A DNA stretch of 64,000 nt from Actinoallomurus spadix (GCF_024055725.1 NZ_JAMXMX010000027.1:1-64000), one strand, 5' to 3'. Shown: positions 17,789-27,600, counted from the stretch's first letter. Translations and numbers: made by a program. Notes: generated from the sequence alone by a model not told the origin.

Positions 17789-19305
17789 CGCGCCTCCGTC
17801 AGGACGTCCGGCTCTGCGTCGTCCCTCCGGGGGAACGGCAGTTCGACGGTGATGGTGGTGGGGCCGCCGTCCGGACTGACGATCAGCAGCCGTCCGTCCA
17901 CCGTACTGACCCGCTCGGCGAGGCCGGCGAGGCCGGTGCCGCCGGCATGCCGTGCCGCGCCCCGCCGGCGCAGGTGTGCGCCACCGTGTCCGTCGTCGCG
18001 GACGGTCAGCCGGAGTACCCGCCCGTCGGGCGCGGCGTCGACGTGCGCCCCGATCCGAACGGCGGTGGCTCCGGAGTGCCGGGCGGCGTTGGTGAGCAGC
18101 TCGGCCGCGCAGAAGTAGGCGATCGACGCGATCGCCTCCGGCGGCCGTACCGGCAGGTCGGTCTCTGCCGTGGCCGGGATCCCGGCCCGGGCGGCCAGGG
18201 TCTCCAGGGCCACGTCCAGACCGTCGTCGAGGGCCGGTGGGTGGATGCCGCGGATGAGCTCCCGCAGTTCGCCGATCGCGGTCCTGGACTCGGCCAGCGC
18301 GGTGTCCACCAGCTCACGCCCGGAGACGAGTCCGGGCTCCGTGCCGGGGAGCCGGGCCAGCCGCTCACGTGCCCGGGCGAGCGTCATCGCCACCGCGACC
18401 ATCCGCGCCTGCGCGCCATCGTGCAGGTCGCGCTCGATCCGGCGGAGGGTGGCGGCGGCGTCCTGCACGGCGAGCGCGCGGGTGTCCTCCAGTACGTGGA
18501 CGCGGGCGTCCAGCCGGCCGGGCCCGAGCAGTGCGTGCGCCATCGGCCGGACGGCCAGGTCGAGCAGCCCTCGGGTGCACCAGGTGGAGAGCACCATCGG
18601 CAGGAGACCGGCCAGACCGGTCAGCAGCGCGGCCGCCCAGTTGTCGAGGTGGACGCCGCCGAAGCCGAGCCCGAGACCGCGGTGGTCACCGTCCGACCGG
18701 ACCAGCCACCACCAGATCGGATAGGTCAGTGTGACCAGCCCGTACAGGCGGATCGTCGCGAGCACCAGCACCAGGAGCGCCCCGACCGGCAGGAAGGCGA
18801 TGGTGAAGGCGGCGGAGCGCCAGCCGTCGGCGTCGGTCAGCGCGGCGCGGGCGCGTCCGAGCAGCCCGCGAGGCGACCGGGACCTGCGGGGCGGCGGCTG
18901 GATCCTCTCGCCCAGCAGCCCGCGCAGCAGCACGCGGTGCATGGCCCCGGTGCCGCGCGCCGCGAACGGCACGCCGATCAGCAGCACCGGGCCGACCAGA
19001 ATGACCGACGCGAACAGACCCGAGGCGAGTATCAGCAGCAGCGCGGCCCCGCAGACGAACCCGGGCAGCGGTGCCAACAGCTCATACGCGACCTCCCCCG
19101 GCGAGCCGAAGACCGCGCGGAGCAGGCCCCGCGTCAGCCGCCGCGGCCGTCGGCGCCGCCGCCCCGAGCGGTCCGGCGTCGCCGCCCCGCCGTCGGCCTC
19201 GAAGCCTCGCCCCCGGCCGGGACCGGGAGCCCCCTCCGCGAGGGTTCCGGAGGTGGGCTCGGCGGGCTGGGAGTGGTCAGGGAGTTGCCGGGGTGGGGAA
19301 TTCAT
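17785..19305 (-). CDS. Sensor histidine kinase with four-helix membrane sensor domain
   Basis: About 506 residues from ATG 19305 (GAGAGA upstream); the frame stays open to 19356 but without a good start. A Pro/Arg-rich N-tail is followed by a four-helix membrane sensor region (about residues 75-270) of the type found in actinobacterial NarL-pathway kinases (PF13796-like). The dimerisation/phospho-acceptor segment is ERDLHDGAQARMVAVAM with the His in DLHDG (HisKA_3), and the HATPase region contains ELLTNAARHSGA and the G-box DDGHGGA. It lies 72 bp downstream of the FtsX permease gene on the same strand, suggesting that it senses a compound handled by that ABC transporter. Confidence 0.9.
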   Translation of the reverse strand: MNSPPRQLPDHSQPAEPTSGTLAEGAPGPGRGRGFEADGGAATPDRSGRRRRRPRRLTRGLLRAVFGSPGEVAYELLAPLPGFVCGAALLLILASGLFASVILVGPVLLIGVPFAARGTGAMHRVLLRGLLGERIQPPPRRSRSPRGLLGRARAALTDADGWRSAAFTIAFLPVGALLVLVLATIRLYGLVTLTYPIWWWLVRSDGDHRGLGLGFGGVHLDNWAAALLTGLAGLLPMVLSTWCTRGLLDLAVRPMAHALLGPGRLDARVHVLEDTRALAVQDAAATLRRIERDLHDGAQARMVAVAMTLARARERLARLPGTEPGLVSGRELVDTALAESRTAIGELRELIRGIHPPALDDGLDVALETLAARAGIPATAETDLPVRPPEAIASIAYFCAAELLTNAARHSGATAVRIGAHVDAAPDGRVLRLTVRDDGHGGAHLRRRGAARHAGGTGLAGLAERVSTVDGRLLIVSPDGGPTTITVELPFPRRDDAEPDVLTEAR

Positions 19306-19377
19306 GGTCGTCTCTCTCGGCGTAGCACACCGCTTCGAAGCGGTTCTCGTCATCACCGACCGCTCCCTCGCGGGCCG

Positions 19378-20730
19378 TCAATTGCTGTGACGCGTCAGGC
19401 CGTCCATCGGCCGCACCCGCAGCATCCGCGGCAGGGGCGCACCCGAGGAGACCCCGACCAGCACCGCTCCGCACAGCGCAACGGCGAGCCAGGCCCATCC
19501 CGGCACCCCGCCCAGCGGTGTTCCGGTACGGGCGCCGAGCGGCAGCATCACCGCGCAGCCCGCGGCCATCCCCGCGCCGACACCGGCCACCGTGATGATC
19601 GCGCATTCGGTCGCGACCGTCCTGACGATCTGCCGCCGCTCCGCGCCGACCGCGCGCAGCAGCGAGAACTCACGCAGGCGCTCCAGGGACAGCATCACCA
19701 GGGTGTTGGCGGCGACCAGTCCGGCGAAGCCGACGTACAGCAGTGTGCCGAAGACCTCGCCCCAGTCTTCCCCGGACCCGGCCCCGGATCCGGTGAACGA
19801 CGGCAATTTGACCACCCCGAACGCCGTGACCAGCGCGACCGGCGTGATCGCCGCGGACAGCCGGCGCGCTCTCGCCCGGGTACCGGCCACTGCCAGCTCC
19901 CCGGGCGCCCCTCCGAACGCCCGTAGCGAGGGGGCGCACAGCGCGATCGTGCACCGCCCGATCCACGGCCCGGCGAGGCCGATCGCGACCAGGTAGGCGA
20001 GCACCACCAGCGGGATCACCTCGGCCGCGCTCTCGGCCGGCCCCACGCCCGCGGCCACGGTCAGCGCGACCGCACCGGCCAGGGCGGCCAGGGACGCCAT
20101 CCCCCTTACCACGCCCGCTCGTTCGCCGCCCTGAACGGAGGACTCGGCGAGCGCCGCCGACGGCCGGGTACGGGACGCTCGCCAGCCCGCGATCAGACCG
20201 CCGAGCTGTGAGCAGACCAGCAGCACCCCGCCCGCGGTGACCAGCGACTGCCACCCGACCTGGAAGGAGACACCGGCCGGGGCCATGCCGTGCGCGGCCA
20301 GGCCGTGCAGCCAGAAGCGGCCGAGCAGCGTCCCCAGTCCGCATCCGACGGGCAGCGCGGCGAGCGCAGTGCCGAGAGCCTCGACGGCGACCATCCGGCG
20401 AATCTGCCGGGGCTCGGCGCCGATCGCGCGCAGCAGCGCGATCTCCCGCCGGCGTTGGGCCACCGCCAGCGCCATCACCTGACCGATCACGAAGATGGAC
20501 AGATACGCCATCATCTGGCTGAAGGCGATGCCCATGTCGGAGAGACCGGCGAGCTGCGCGCGGGCGGCCGGATCGCCCTCCGGCGGCGCGGCCGACGCCG
20601 AGACCGTCATCGCGACGCTCGCGACGAGCACTGTCGCGGTGAGCACGAGCGCCGCGAAGGTGCCCGCCAGAGCGGACGGGCGGGAGCGGACGGCCGCGGT
20701 GGCCAGACCGGTGGGACGGAGGACGCTCAT
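19378..20730 (-). CDS. FtsX-like ABC transporter permease (compact, two FtsX domains)
   Basis: 450 residues, short for a two-domain FtsX/MacB-type permease because the large extracytoplasmic domains are nearly absent. The first FtsX core includes IFVIGQVMALAVAQRRREIALLRAIGAEPRQIRRMV, the second LVMLSLERLREFSLLRAVGAERRQIVRTV; both carry the coupling-helix motif that contacts the ATPase. About eight membrane helices are visible, with a short N-terminal helix. The ATG overlaps the ATPase stop (ATGA). Export of an antimicrobial or lipid-like compound is the common role; the HK-RR pair downstream makes a detoxification module likely. Confidence 0.88.
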   Translation of the reverse strand: MSVLRPTGLATAAVRSRPSALAGTFAALVLTATVLVASVAMTVSASAAPPEGDPAARAQLAGLSDMGIAFSQMMAYLSIFVIGQVMALAVAQRRREIALLRAIGAEPRQIRRMVAVEALGTALAALPVGCGLGTLLGRFWLHGLAAHGMAPAGVSFQVGWQSLVTAGGVLLVCSQLGGLIAGWRASRTRPSAALAESSVQGGERAGVVRGMASLAALAGAVALTVAAGVGPAESAAEVIPLVVLAYLVAIGLAGPWIGRCTIALCAPSLRAFGGAPGELAVAGTRARARRLSAAITPVALVTAFGVVKLPSFTGSGAGSGEDWGEVFGTLLYVGFAGLVAANTLVMLSLERLREFSLLRAVGAERRQIVRTVATECAIITVAGVGAGMAAGCAVMLPLGARTGTPLGGVPGWAWLAVALCGAVLVGVSSGAPLPRMLRVRPMDGLTRHSN

Positions 20731-21467
20731 CGGACCTGCCCCCTTGCCGCCGCGGCGGCGTCCGCCACGCTGCTCACGGCGACGTCTCCGGCGCCGCTGT
20801 CGTGGACCAGCCGCCCGTGGGCGAGCCGCAGCACCCGGTCCGCCCGGGCGGTCACCGCAGGATCGTGCGTGACCAGCACGACGGTCGCCCCCTGCTGGTC
20901 GACCGCCTCGCGGAGGAGGCTCAGGATCTCGGCGCCGGTCTCCTGGTCAAGGGCCCCGGTCGGCTCGTCGGCGAAGATCACCTCGGGCTCGGTGATCAGG
21001 GCCCGGGCGATGGCCACCCGCTGCTGCTGCCCGCCCGAGAGCTGGCCTGGACGGGCGTCCTCGCGTCCGTCCAGGCCGACCCGGGCCAGCAGCTCCCAGG
21101 CGCCCGCCGGATCGCGGCGCCGGCCGTCCAGCCGGAGCGGCAGCAGTACGTTCTGCTGCACGGTGAGCGCGGGCAGCAGATTGAAGGACTGGAAGACGAA
21201 CCCGATCCGCGTACGCCGCATCCTGGACAGGCTGCGCTCCCTCATCCCGCTGATCACTCGACCGCCGAGGCGCACCACCCCGGAGGTGGGCCGGTCCAAC
21301 CCGGCGGCGCACTGCAGAAACGTCGACTTGCCCGAGCCGGACGGGCCCATCACCGCCGTGAGCGAGCGTTCCGGGACCTGGACGTCCACCTCGCACAAGG
21401 CGTGCACCGCACGCCCGCCGCGGCCGTAGGACCGGCTGACTCGCTCCAACTCCAGCACGTTGCTCAT
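20727..21467 (-). CDS. ABC transporter ATP-binding protein (LolD/MacB type)
   Basis: 246 residues. ATG 21467 is chosen because the family N-terminus begins there (VLELERVSRSYGRG) and because the duplicated region at 23854-24035 conserves the same start. Walker A GPSGSGKST, Q-loop VFQSFNLLPALT, signature LSGGQQQR, Walker B VIFADEPTGALD and H-loop VTHDP are all intact. The LolD/MacB features (NLLP and EPTGALD) match the FtsX permease encoded next. First gene of a four-gene operon (ATPase, permease, kinase, regulator). Confidence 0.93.
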   Translation of the reverse strand: MSNVLELERVSRSYGRGGRAVHALCEVDVQVPERSLTAVMGPSGSGKSTFLQCAAGLDRPTSGVVRLGGRVISGMRERSLSRMRRTRIGFVFQSFNLLPALTVQQNVLLPLRLDGRRRDPAGAWELLARVGLDGREDARPGQLSGGQQQRVAIARALITEPEVIFADEPTGALDQETGAEILSLLREAVDQQGATVVLVTHDPAVTARADRVLRLAHGRLVHDSGAGDVAVSSVADAAAAARGQVR

Positions 21468-21580
21468 GCCACCGACGCTACGAATTCGCAGCTCCGAGCC
21501 ACCATGGGGAGCTCCCCCGAAAAGGGGGTTCGGTTCTTCCGAACCCCCGGACACGGCCCGGCCCTCCATGAGTGCGGACC
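21395..21580. repeat. Imperfect direct repeat, copy A (ABC operon start and promoter)
   Basis: This stretch covers the first 24 codons of the ABC ATPase gene plus its upstream region. It recurs in the same orientation at 23854-24035. The first 48 bases (21395-21442 against 23854-23901) match at 46 positions by direct comparison. The similarity continues with small gaps through the start codon, the inverted repeat and to the words CGGCC-GTCCTCCATG. Copy A is the intact one. Confidence 0.85.
21524..21548. promoter_or_regulatory. Perfect 10-bp inverted repeat upstream of the ABC/two-component operon
   Basis: GGGGGTTCGG, 5-bp spacer TTCTT, CCGAACCCCC. It lies 57 bp upstream of the ATPase start. 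The core GGTTCGG-TTnTT-CCGAACC is also conserved at 23985-24003 in the duplicated copy, although flanking bases have drifted, which suggests selection. A binding site for the response regulator of this operon is plausible; a transcription terminator is less likely because no T-tract follows. Confidence 0.5.
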
Positions 21581-21646
21581 CTCCTCGGCGACCGCGGTGA
21601 CCAGGCCGTGAGGCGGTATCCGTCCGGTAGAGCGCATGATGGCCCC

Positions 21647-23866
21647 TCAACGCTTCCTGCCCACGGCCTGCTCGGCTACGGAATGCGGCACCCGGCCAGG
21701 CCGCTCCCGATGCTGCGCTGGTCGGAAGGAGTCGAAGTAGCTGGTGGTGAGCGTGCCGACGCCGGTCACGTCGTCGTAGCCCGGGGTCGCGGCCAGGCTC
21801 TGGTCGAGGCCGAAGGTGTCGAGGTAGGGCTCGGTGGGGAGCCCCGGAATCTGGTTGGCGACCGGCCCCGCGGCGAACAGGGGAACGCCCGGGCCGAGCG
21901 GGTGGTCGGTGACGTCGTGGTAGGCCGAGGTGCCGTAGCGCGCGTAGATGACCGGGTTGGCGAACCCGATCGGCTCGCCTGCGGCTTGTTGGGCGTCGGC
22001 CTGCATGCCCGCGAACTCCGGCGTCGCGACGCTGGTCCCGCCGACGGTTATTTCCCGATAGCCGGGCGGCACCGCTTGGCCCGGGGGCACCGTGAGGCCG
22101 GCGCGAACGCCGGTGCCACCGCCGGCGTCGGCCGCGACATCGGGCACGACGCGCATCGGCACGCGGGATCCATGTGCCTGGCTGAGCGCCGCCGGAACCG
22201 TCTCACGCTGGTAGGACGGCTGCCCGAGCACGTCGCTGGTGCCGCCGCCCCCGCCGAAGGCGAACGCGCCCGGTGGCTGCGCCCAGCTCTTCCCGTCCGG
22301 GGTCAGCCCGGTGAGGTGGTCACCCCAGCCGGTCTCCCACAGGTATTGGCGGCGCGCCCCGATCGCCAGGCTGGTGCCGCCCACCGCCGTCACCCACGGG
22401 TCGCCGGCGGGGTAACTGATCGCGGGCTTGGAGGGGTGCGGATGGCATTCTCCGCTGATCTGGCAGTTCGATCCGTCACCGTGGTCCGCGGTGCCGTTGT
22501 AGAAACCGATCCCCTCGGCCGCGCCCCGCTGGAATATCTGCTCGTAAGCGGCGATCAGCCCGGGTGAGGGGTCGGGATCGTAGTGCCTGATCGTCCGCCC
22601 GCTGACGATCCCGGCCAGGTGCCGGTCGGTGACGGTGCCAAGCTCGTCGAGCATCGACAGGGCCTGATCGTCGTCATCGCATTTCGCGCCGAGGTAGACG
22701 ATGTCCGCGTCGGGCGCCATTCCGTGCACGGCCTCGATGGCCATGTAGTCCTCGGAGAACGGGAACTCCCGGCCTTCGCACGAGGCGTCCAGCCCGGGCG
22801 GGATGATCTCGGTGAACTGGCCGGGCCGCAGCGGCACGCCGTGGTCGCTAGCGAATCGCGCCACATCGCCCGAAGTGGTGGCGTTGCGCCCGGGGCCGAC
22901 CACGGCGACCCGCACGCCCTTGCCGGTCAGGGCGGCCGGAACCCCGTAGGCGCTGCGGAGTTGCTGCGAAGTGTAGCCGCACCCGGCGTAAGGCGCCGTC
23001 CGGCCGTAGGCGGGCGGCAGATTCGTCGCCCGCCGCTGCCCGTAATACTCCGAGCAGGGCAACGTCGAGGCCGCAACGGACCCGGCCGATGCGGATCCGG
23101 CCGCGCGCGAGGCCGGGGTGGAGGTGCCCGCGCGGCCAGGTGAGGCCGGAGCGGTCTCGGCGCGGCCCGGCGCGGTGGGCGTGCCGCCCGCCGCGGGTTC
23201 GCCGCCGGAGCCGGGCAGGCCGATCTCGGTCGGCGCCACGGTCAGCACCGCCCCGGCGGCCCGCGCCGGCACGCTGAGCCGCGCCCCCGGCGGGGGCGCC
23301 TGCTCGGTGAGCGCACCGACCCGGTAGCCGTGCCAGACGGCACCGAACGCGCGCGCGGCCTCGGCCGCGCTCCCGCGCACCGACAGGTAATGCGGGTTCG
23401 CCGCGGTGACGTCCAGCCCGGTGGCGGCCAGCCAGGACCGCACCGCCGTGACCTGGGCGCGCGCCGGATCGAACCGCCGCCGCACCTCGGCGGGCGTCAG
23501 GTAGTGATGGAACAGCGCGCCGTGCGGGTCGGCGACCGCCGCCGCGTAGGCCGCGAGCCCATGCGGGTCGCGTCCGGTCAGGTACACCCGGGCGGCGATC
23601 GGCGCACCGGTCGGCGCCGGCCCCAGATCCGCGGAATCGGTGCCCCCGGCCTCCGGCGGCAGCGTCCACAGCGGCACGTAACCTGGCAGCGCGTGCCGCC
23701 CGCCTGCGGGGCCGGTCCCGGCCGCGAACGCGGCGGCGCTGGACGGAACTCCGGCGCACGCGATCGCGACGCCGGCCGCTGCGACGCTCAGGACGCCACC
23801 GCCCCGCGGACGGCGGCCGACCGGCGACGAAACGCGTATCGATCTCACCTTCCACAAGGCGTTCAC
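21647..23866 (-). CDS. Secreted sedolisin-like (S53) protease with pro-domain
   Basis: 739 residues from GTG 23866; a start a few codons later is possible. Residues 1-48 form a signal peptide (basic start, GVLSVAAAGVAIACAGVP, cleavage near AFA). Residues about 75-215 are the kumamolisin-type activation domain (LTGRDPHGLAAYAAAVADPHGALFHHYLTPAEVRRRF). After a Pro/Ala/Ser-rich spacer the S53 domain begins at CGYTSQQLRSAYGV. Catalytic Glu is visible in FSEDYMAIEAVHGMAP, the oxyanion Asp in NGTADHGDG, and Ser in VGGTSVATPEFAG. The second acid normally four residues after Glu is Ala here, so activity is doubtful. The first seven codons derive from a duplicated ABC ATPase start. Confidence 0.88.
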   Translation of the reverse strand: MNALWKVRSIRVSSPVGRRPRGGGVLSVAAAGVAIACAGVPSSAAAFAAGTGPAGGRHALPGYVPLWTLPPEAGGTDSADLGPAPTGAPIAARVYLTGRDPHGLAAYAAAVADPHGALFHHYLTPAEVRRRFDPARAQVTAVRSWLAATGLDVTAANPHYLSVRGSAAEAARAFGAVWHGYRVGALTEQAPPPGARLSVPARAAGAVLTVAPTEIGLPGSGGEPAAGGTPTAPGRAETAPASPGRAGTSTPASRAAGSASAGSVAASTLPCSEYYGQRRATNLPPAYGRTAPYAGCGYTSQQLRSAYGVPAALTGKGVRVAVVGPGRNATTSGDVARFASDHGVPLRPGQFTEIIPPGLDASCEGREFPFSEDYMAIEAVHGMAPDADIVYLGAKCDDDDQALSMLDELGTVTDRHLAGIVSGRTIRHYDPDPSPGLIAAYEQIFQRGAAEGIGFYNGTADHGDGSNCQISGECHPHPSKPAISYPAGDPWVTAVGGTSLAIGARRQYLWETGWGDHLTGLTPDGKSWAQPPGAFAFGGGGGTSDVLGQPSYQRETVPAALSQAHGSRVPMRVVPDVAADAGGGTGVRAGLTVPPGQAVPPGYREITVGGTSVATPEFAGMQADAQQAAGEPIGFANPVIYARYGTSAYHDVTDHPLGPGVPLFAAGPVANQIPGLPTEPYLDTFGLDQSLAATPGYDDVTGVGTLTTSYFDSFRPAQHRERPGRVPHSVAEQAVGRKR

Positions 23867-23925
23867 CGTACGCCCGCCGCGGCCGTAGGACCGGCTGACT
23901 CATCCAGCTCAAGAACGCTGTTCAT
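23863..23925 (-). pseudogene. Vestigial start of a duplicated ABC ATPase gene
   Basis: A 20-codon remnant beginning MNSVLELDES, matching the start of the intact ATPase at 21467 (MSNVLELERVS). One base is missing relative to copy A after codon 7-8, which shifts the frame and leads to a stop (TGA at 23863-23865). The protease start at 23866 overlaps this stop. It is the broken product of the duplication. Confidence 0.75.
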
Positions 23926-23984
23926 GCCATTGACGCTAGGAACCCGCGACTCAGCGCCACAATGGTGAGATCCCCCGTGAACGA

Positions 23985-24003
23985 GGTTCGGTTATTCCGA
24001 ACC
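23985..24003. promoter_or_regulatory. Inverted repeat GGTTCGG-N5-CCGAACC upstream of the S53 protease gene
   Basis: The dyad GGTTCGG TTATT CCGAACC corresponds to the longer 10-bp repeat upstream of the ABC operon. It lies 60 bp before the vestigial ATG and 119 bp before the protease start. Its survival in both copies suggests that one regulator, perhaps the response regulator at 17093-17788, controls both transcription units. Confidence 0.45.
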
Positions 24004-24328
24004 CGGGCTCGGCCGGTCCTCCATGGGTGCGGATCCCGATATCAAAGACGAGGTAGGGATTTGAACGTCCGCCATCGCGGCCGATCCCCGACGACACGTG
24101 CCGCGCCCCGAAGGCGGCTCTGCGGGGGAGGGGATGTTCGGTTGTGCCAGAGGCGGTGACGTGCCGGCTGGTCGCCTGCCGTCTCGGCCGGCGTATCGGT
24201 GATCCCCGGCCGGTTCGCGGGCGGGGCTCCCGGTCGTGGTGGCGCGCCGTTCTGTCGGTGCCGGGGGTGGAGCACCAAGACCAAGCATCCGAGCAGCCAC
24301 GGAGCGACCACGGTCGCCAAACTGCCCT

Positions 24329-24371
24329 AAAACAGACACTGGGCGCTCCCGGTGGAACCGAGAACGCCCAG
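24329..24371 (-). terminator. Intrinsic terminator of tRNA-Lys copy 1
   Basis: On the minus strand a GC-rich hairpin (CTGGGCGTTCTCGG / CCGGGAGCGCCCAG, 24339-24371) is followed by TGTCTGTTTTA. It sits 12 bp past the tRNA 3' end. Confidence 0.85.
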
Positions 24372-24382
24372 GTCGGGACGGG

Positions 24383-24455
24383 TGCGCCGCCAGGGACTTG
24401 AACCCCGAACCCGCGGATTAAGAGTCCGCTGCTCTGCCAATTGAGCTAGCGGCGC
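24383..24455 (-). tRNA. tRNA-Lys(CTT), copy 1
   Basis: 73 nt. The acceptor stem is GCGCCGC / GCGGCGC with discriminator A. The D-arm (AGCTCAATTGGCAGAGC), the anticodon loop CTCTTAA (anticodon CTT) and the T-loop GTTCAAGTC are canonical. CCA is not encoded. An identical gene is at 41698-41770. Confidence 0.97.
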
Positions 24456-24681
24456 CTGCGATGTCCGTAACTCTAGCAGTCCCCATGCCCCGGCCATGCG
24501 CGCCTCGATCCGGCCGCCGCCACCGAGGTGACCATAGGGGCCGCCACTGTCGGTGACCGGTCGTGGACCTTGATCTCGCCGGTGATCCGGCCCGCTCGGG
24601 CGGAAACCGTTCAGAGTGTTTACAGAAAGCCGGTCCGATGATCTGATGCGGGGGACGGCAAGCCGAGCGTGCGAGGTGCCG

Positions 24682-27600
24682 ATGCGTCTCCAGACATCAC
24701 CGGTCCGGCGCTCGGCGGTGGTGTCCGCCCTGGCCACGCTCGCGACGGCCGTCTCGGTCGTCGTCGCCCTGCCGTCCTCGCCCGCCACCGCGGCCCCGGC
24801 GGCGGCCGTGACGGACGGTGCCGCCCGGTTCGAAGTGCTGACGCCAACGTTGATCCGTACGGAGTACGCCGGTGACGGCGTCTTCACGGACGCGACCACC
24901 TTCAACGCCGTGAACCGGTCGTTCACGCCGCCGGCGTACACCACGACGGTGACGGCGGACGGCTACCGGGAGATCCGCACCAGCGCGCTGACCCTGCGGT
25001 ACAAGCAGAACAGCGGCCCGTTCACCGCGTCGAACTTAAGCGTCGCGATCACCGCGACGGGCACGACCGCGCGGCCGGCGTTCCCGTCGTACTGTCCCGT
25101 GTCGGTCGCATGCGAGGGCGAGAACGCGCTGCTGACGGGGAACGCGACGCCCGCCTACGACCACAAGGGTTACACGGGCACCGGATTCGCCTCGGGATAC
25201 GAGCGCACCGGCAGCGGCGTGCAGTACGACGTCGACGTGCCCAGCGCCGGCACGTGGCGGCTCGCCGTCCGGTACGCCAACGCCACCGGCAGCGACGGCC
25301 AGTCCGCGACGCGTACGCTGACGGCGCACGTCAACGGCACCGTGGGGCCGCGGTTCAGCCTGCCGGCGACCGGTTCGTGGGACACCTGGTCCACGGCGTC
25401 GGTGAACGTCGGCCTGCGCGCCGGTGTCAACACGATCACCGTCGCCGAGGACGCCGCCGATTCGGGCCGCGTCAACCTCGACAGTCTCGCCGTCACACCG
25501 GCCACGGCCACGGGTTATCCGGCGCCGGCCACCGATCTGCGCACCACGGGCTACGGCGCGGGTCCGACCAGCCAGCTGGGCGGCTGGTACCGGTCGCTGG
25601 ACAATCTCCCGAACGGCCTGCCGGACGCCGGCACGCTGCACCCGGGCATCCTGGACCGGGGCGGTTGGTACCTGCTGGACGACACCCGTACGGCGTTGAT
25701 CGGCGCGAACCACACGGTCGGCGACCGGCCGGGCCACGGCGCACAGCCCTATCAGGACGGCTACTTCTTCGGGTACGGGCAGGACTACAAGCAGGCCCTG
25801 AGCGACCTCAACGCGCTGACCGGGGGAGCGAACCTGCTCCCGCAGACCGCGTACGGCGTGTGGTTCTCCCGGTTCTGGGGGTACAGCACCTCCGACTACC
25901 AGAACACGCTGCTGCCCGCCTTCCGGAGGAACTTCGTCCCGATCGACTGGCTCGTCGTCGACACCGACTGGAAGAAGCCGGTGGAGTGGGACGGGTGGAA
26001 CTGGAACACGGACCTGTTCCCGGATCCGCAGGCGTTCCTCACCTGGACGAAGCAGATGGGGCTGGACGTGAGCCTCAACGTCCACCCCGAGATCGACGAC
26101 AGCGATCCGAGGTTCCCGGCGGCGAACAGCGCCGCCGGCGGCCTGCCGGTCCAGCCTGACGGGCACACCCACTACTTCGACTGGTCGAATCCAGCGCACC
26201 TGGCCGCCTACCAGGGGCTGCACGCGCCGTTCGAGCAGCAGGGCGTCCGGGCCTGGTGGCTGGACTACTGCGGAGGGTGCGGGTCGTCGATCGCCTCGGA
26301 TCCGCACGTCGCGCCGGACAACCTGATCAACCAGGCGTACGCCGACCACGACACCGGGCGAGGCCTGCGCGGGTTCGCGTTCAGCCGGATCGGCGGCACC
26401 GAGCACGGCGGCCTCGACGCCACGAACTTCCCGGTCGGCCCGTGGTCCGAGCGGCGCAACACCCTGGCGTTCACCGGTGACACGTACTCGACCTGGGACA
26501 CCCTGGCCTACGAGGCGCGGTTCACCGCCGGGGAGGCCGCCGCCGGCCTGACCGGTGTGACACACGACATCGGCGGTTTTCACGGCGGTCACCTCGCCGA
26601 CGACCTGTACGCCCGGTGGGTGCAGTTCGGCACCTTCCAGCCGGTGCTGCGGCTGCACTCCGACCACGGCGACCGGCTCCCGTGGGACTACTCTGGCGCG
26701 GCCCAGGCCGCGGCGCAGCGGTTCCTGCGCCTGCGGGAGGCGCTGGTGCCGTACACCTACACGATGGCATGGCAGGCGGCCCGGACCGGAGTGCCGATCG
26801 TACGGCCGATGTACCTCGACCACCCGGCCGCCGACGCCGCCTACAGCGCCTCCGGTGAGTACATGTACGGCGATGACCTGCTGGTGGCGCCGGTCACCAC
26901 GGCGAATGACGCGAACGGGAACGGGTCGGTGTCGGTGTGGGTGCCGCCGGGCACCTGGAGCGACTACTTCACCGGCGCGACGTACACGGGGCCGGCGACC
27001 GTCACGATGACCGCCCCGCTGTCCCGGATGCCGGTGCTGGTCAAGGCCGGCGGCATCGTGCCCCTCCGTACCGACTACGTGAACGGTCAGAAGGAGCGAC
27101 CGGCCGGCGGGCTCACCGTCAACGTCACCGCCGGCGCGGACGGCTCGTTCACCCTCTACGGCGACGCGGGGGAGGGCAACGGGTACGCGTCCGGGCAGTT
27201 CACCACCACCCCGCTGTCCTGGGCCGACGGCTCCCGCACCTTCACGGTCGGCGCCGCCACCGGCGGCTACCCGGGGGCGCCCACCGCCCGGGCGTACACC
27301 CTGCGCGTCGCCAACAGCGCCGCGCCCACCGCGGTCCTGATCGACGGAGTGCGGGTGCCGGAGACGGCGTGGGCGTACAACCGCAACAGCCGTACCGTCA
27401 CCGTCACCACCGACAGCCTGCCGACCGGGGCGGCGCACACCGTGACGCTCACGGGATCCGCCGCGGACAACCCGGCCACCGGCGAGGTCGTCGGCGTCGG
27501 CGGCCTGTGCCTGGACGTACGGGGCGGTGTCGACGCGGACGGGCAGCCGGTCCAGGTCTACACCTGCAACCACACCACCGCGCAGCAGGCCGGCCACGCC

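Larger units (their letters stand above)
23854..24035. repeat. Imperfect direct repeat, copy B (decayed promoter and ATPase start)
   Basis: Same element as 21395-21580, in the same orientation, now driving the S53 protease. The frame of the old ATPase is broken but the start codon (23925) and the regulatory dyad (23985-24003) survive. The remaining stretch to the tRNA-Lys block (24036-24284) contains no gene I can support. Confidence 0.85.
24285..24490. repeat. Direct repeat of the tRNA-Lys locus, copy 1
   Basis: About 206 bp including the 3' flank, terminator, tRNA-Lys(CTT) and upstream promoter region. The same block is present in the same orientation at 41601-41806. The tRNA parts are identical; flanks differ at scattered positions. 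The two copies bound 17 kb of DNA. Confidence 0.85.

Noticed and set aside
24041-24062. Possible tRNA 3' fragment (GTTCAAATCCCTACC on the minus strand)
   Set aside because: The T-arm cannot pair properly and no other arms are visible; at best a decayed relic.
23992-24339. Minus-strand frame starting in the tRNA-Lys terminator
   Set aside because: Its start lies in the T-tract of the terminator; the similar frame at 41449-41655 begins the same way only because the block is duplicated.
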